Shown here piece by piece: positions 62,362 to 64,000 of a stretch of DNA of 64,000 bases. The DNA comes from Microtetraspora sp. NBRC 16547 (GTDB taxonomy: Bacteria; Actinomycetota; Actinomycetes; Streptosporangiales; Streptosporangiaceae). Where the stretch lies: the NCBI RefSeq assembly GCF_030268965.1, contig NZ_BSSE01000005.1:124001-188000 (forward strand). Reading direction: 5' to 3'. The notes beneath the pieces are model-generated. The model did no database searches, was not told where the DNA came from, and saw only the letters and a program-made list of their open reading frames with translations. Numbering within the stretch: the stretch's first letter is position 1; each line of letters opens with the position of its first letter. The position numbers were made by a program, and so were the translations under genes.

Positions 62362-62455
62362 TGGCCGCGCTCTGACCGCTCCCGCGCCGGTCAGCCCAGG
62401 CGTGCGTGACCGCGTTGACGGCGAGGCCGGCGGTGAAGCTGACCGCGCTGGCCCG
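62291..62455 (-). pseudogene. Small helical element ORF with in-frame stop
   Basis: In a second frame overlapping the preceding entry, AVSFTAGLAVNAVTHAWADR, RGSGQSAASASRVHQEARQK, DHVQPAAGLGL ends at a natural TAG. The frame is closed upstream by TAA at 62456-62458 (after DVGALETSP), so a nonsense change or lost start is likely. The overlap by tens of bases of two small genes is usual in such elements. Confidence 0.45.
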
Positions 62456-62564
62456 TTACGGGCTGGTCTCCAAGGCGCCGACATCTCGACATCGCCTTCA
62501 GTTCGACGAACAGCCGCTCGGCGAGCATCTCGTAGACCGACGCCATCTCGTTGGCGTTGCTAAG
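62391..62564 (-). pseudogene. Fragment of an unidentified element ORF
   Basis: NANEMASVYEMLAERLFVEL-KAMS is a short stretch of protein-like sequence followed by arginine-rich out-of-frame translation. It sits immediately inside the right lhr repeat. Unrecognised. Confidence 0.4.
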
Positions 62565-62587
62565 CCCAGACCCGGCACGCCCAAGTC

Positions 62588-62650
62588 GCCGCGGCTTTGG
62601 AGGCGGCCGGGTTCCACCCGACGCCGAAGGGCCTGCGCATCCGCTCCTGA
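62588..62650 (+). repeat. Right copy of the lhr 3'-end repeat
   Basis: Encodes AAALEAAGFHPTPKGLRIRS and a stop, matching the lhr C-terminus AATLEAAGFHPTPKGLRIRA in frame, 54/63 bases identical. No homology to lhr exists upstream of 62588. Third positions are more GC-rich than in the left copy, so this may be the ancestral lhr end. Confidence 0.85.
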
Positions 62651-62659
62651 GCGGGTCGC

Positions 62660-63304
62660 TCAGAACTCGACCGGGCCGTAGATCGCGGCGGCGGCGCCCG
62701 TCGTCATGGCCCAGTAGCGGTCGCCGTAGGACCAGTGCCACCACTCGGTCGGATAGTTGACCAGTCCGACCGCCTCCAGCGCGGTCGAGAGGACCTTGCG
62801 GTTCTGCCGCGCGTCCGTGCTGATGTTCGACGCGCCGGTGTAGCAGGCGCCACCGCTCTGCTCCGGGTTGTCGTTCACCGCGGTGCCCATGTCGAGCTCG
62901 ACGCCGTCGTCGTCGCACAGCGTGAGGTCGACGGCCGCTCCGGCGGTGTGCGGCGCGACCTCGATCGGCGAGACGTACCGGCTGGCGGCGCTGTGCAGCT
63001 CTTCGGGCGACATTCCAGGAAATGTCGCCCGAAGCTCGTCCTTGTAGTCCTCGAAGTACTTCCGCTGCAGCGAGGGCGGGCGGTAACCCTCCACGACCAC
63101 GATGTGGTATCCGGCCGGCAGCAGGGCCTGCGCGTCCTCCAGCCGGGCCAGCACACCTTCCCGCAGATGGGCGTAGGCCCCGGCGTCGTCGGCGAGACGC
63201 CCGTCCACGCGGAGCCTGCCGCGGACGTCGCGGAGTGCCTCGCCGCACTCCGCGACGGGAAGGGAGGTGACACGGGGATCGGAGATGAGGACGATGTCAA
63301 GCAT
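62660..63304 (-). CDS. M15 family D-Ala-D-Ala dipeptidase (VanX/DdpX-like)
   Basis: A 214-residue zinc peptidase. The metal motif VAPHTAGAAVDLTL (H and D ligands, SxHxxGxAxD type) and EWWHWSYGDRYWAM (catalytic Glu and third ligand) are intact, as is YRPPSLQRKYFEDY. The ATG at 63304 starts MLDIVLISDPRV. VanX-type enzymes cleave D-Ala-D-Ala, either as part of glycopeptide resistance or in recycling. No vanH, vanA or vanRS is adjacent, so a recycling or housekeeping role is more likely. No signal peptide. Confidence 0.9.
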   Translation of the reverse strand: MLDIVLISDPRVTSLPVAECGEALRDVRGRLRVDGRLADDAGAYAHLREGVLARLEDAQALLPAGYHIVVVEGYRPPSLQRKYFEDYKDELRATFPGMSPEELHSAASRYVSPIEVAPHTAGAAVDLTLCDDDGVELDMGTAVNDNPEQSGGACYTGASNISTDARQNRKVLSTALEAVGLVNYPTEWWHWSYGDRYWAMTTGAAAAIYGPVEF

Positions 63305-63452
63305 GGTCAAAAACCTACCCGCTCTCGCGCAGCGCTCGGGGCCGTGGCTTCCCCGGCCCTGACGCACACCCGGGGCCATCTGCGTCTCGATCAGCCCCGT
63401 CCGGACCAGCCCAGTACCGGACCAGACCCTCCCCGATCAGGGCCGTACCTGA

Positions 63453-64000
63453 TCAGACCGTGGACGAGAAGACCTGCTCCCTCGCCTGGTCCAGCGCCGC
63501 CACCAGGGCGCCGCGCAGGACGGGATTGCCCTCGACCTGGGTGACCGCGACGGCGGGCCGGCTCGGGCAGACCCGGGCCACCGCCTCCTCCACCCGGCGG
63601 GCGAGCTCCCATCCCCCGGCCCGCCCGATGTCGCCGCTCAGGACGACGAGCCCGGGGTCGAGCACCACCGCCACCGCCGCCACCCCCACAGCGAGGCGGC
63701 CCGCCAGGTCCTCCAGGAAGCCGGAGTTGCCGGTGGCGACCGCCGTACGGACGAGATCGGCGACGGGAGCGGCGGCGAGGCCGTGCCCGGCCGCGATCTC
63801 GGCCAGGGCCGTGTTCCCGACCAGCCGCTGGAACGAGCCGGACTGGGGATCCGTGACGTCCGCCGGCAGCGGCTCGCCGGGGACGGGAAGCCAGCCGACC
63901 TCCCCCGCGCCGCCGGAGATGCCCCGGTGCAGGCGCCCGCCCAGCATGACGCCGAGCCCCTGGCCGACGCCGGTCCAGAGGACGACGAAGTCGTCCACCC
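63453..64000 (-). CDS. ROK family protein (partial, N-terminus outside window)
   Basis: About 182 C-terminal residues of a ROK-type sugar kinase or regulator: VGQGLGVMLGGRLHRGISGG, AGEVGWLPVPGEPLPADV, LDPGLVVLSGDIGRAGG and the final VEGNPVLRGALVAALDQARE. The histidine and cysteine cluster that binds zinc in most ROK members (GHxxV...CxCGxxGC) is absent; GEVGW replaces GEIGH. A catalytic site cannot be judged. This fits a ROK-fold transcriptional regulator lacking zinc. The reading frame is open through the right edge. Confidence 0.8.
   Translation of the reverse strand, partial: VDDFVVLWTGVGQGLGVMLGGRLHRGISGGAGEVGWLPVPGEPLPADVTDPQSGSFQRLVGNTALAEIAAGHGLAAAPVADLVRTAVATGNSGFLEDLAGRLAVGVAAVAVVLDPGLVVLSGDIGRAGGWELARRVEEAVARVCPSRPAVAVTQVEGNPVLRGALVAALDQAREQVFSSTV

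Larger units (their letters stand above)
56550..62587. mobile_element. Decayed integrative element / island at the lhr 3' end
   Basis: The island between the two lhr-end copies carries fragments of small genes at both edges, a broken serine hydrolase and TetR, an IS982-like remnant, and intact TetR, GNAT, membrane-protein and two-component genes. The DNA has more frame disruptions than the rest of the window. No integrase, excisionase, replication or FtsK/Tra gene survives, so it is no longer autonomous. The call rests on the flanking repeat plus the debris. Confidence 0.65.

Noticed and set aside
62660-63304. Glycopeptide-resistance (van) cluster
   Set aside because: Only a VanX-like gene is present. 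No vanH, vanA or vanRS is nearby, and the two-component pair at 60210 is NarL-type.

Overview
The window is 64 kb of very GC-rich DNA with long, tightly packed genes, frequent GTG starts and strong G/C third-position bias. The chromosomal order lhr / recA-recX / rny / gluABCD / miaB / miaA-dapF / hflX is the conserved actinobacterial core. Together with a CU044_5270-type protein behind an ECF sigma factor, a DUF2277 protein, a GPP34 protein and a SARP regulator, it points to a filamentous actinomycete, most likely Streptosporangiales (inference from gene content; no rRNA or tRNA is present).

Left third (1-20.5 kb): a DegV protein (cut by the edge), hutI and hflX; an AfsR-type SARP regulator divergent from a secondary-metabolism-like FAD oxidoreductase; a DUF4097-like lipoprotein; then a glyoxylate/glycolate block made of aceB (malate synthase), glcDEF (glycolate oxidase) and an IclR regulator. 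After it come DUF2277, an unknown protein, an ECF sigma factor translationally coupled to a membrane-anchored CU044_5270 protein, and a secreted HNH-nuclease lipoprotein.

Middle (20.7-43.9 kb): benE with a divergent XRE-cupin repressor and two operators, a 760-residue repeat-rich protein, dapF, miaA, ogt, rnz, a LigB-like protein, two low-complexity membrane-anchored proteins, miaB, an APC permease, a GPP34 protein, the gluABCD glutamate ABC transporter with an extra binding protein, a prolyl oligopeptidase and a DUF2079 membrane protein.

Right (43.9-56.5 kb): rny, recX and recA with an SOS box, hmp and nsrR (NO detoxification), a ClpX-type zinc-finger/HTH protein under a promoter framed by twin operators, DUF3046 and the giant helicase lhr.

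56.5-62.65 kb is an accessory island. The last 63 bases of lhr are repeated, diverged but codon-aligned, at 62,588-62,650. Between the copies lie broken small ORFs at both ends that resemble integrative-element cargo, a truncated serine hydrolase fused to a truncated TetR, an IS982-like transposase remnant, and intact TetR, GNAT, membrane-protein and two-component genes. I read this as the scar of an integrative element that used the lhr 3' end as its attachment site. Beyond it are a VanX-like dipeptidase and a ROK protein cut by the right edge.
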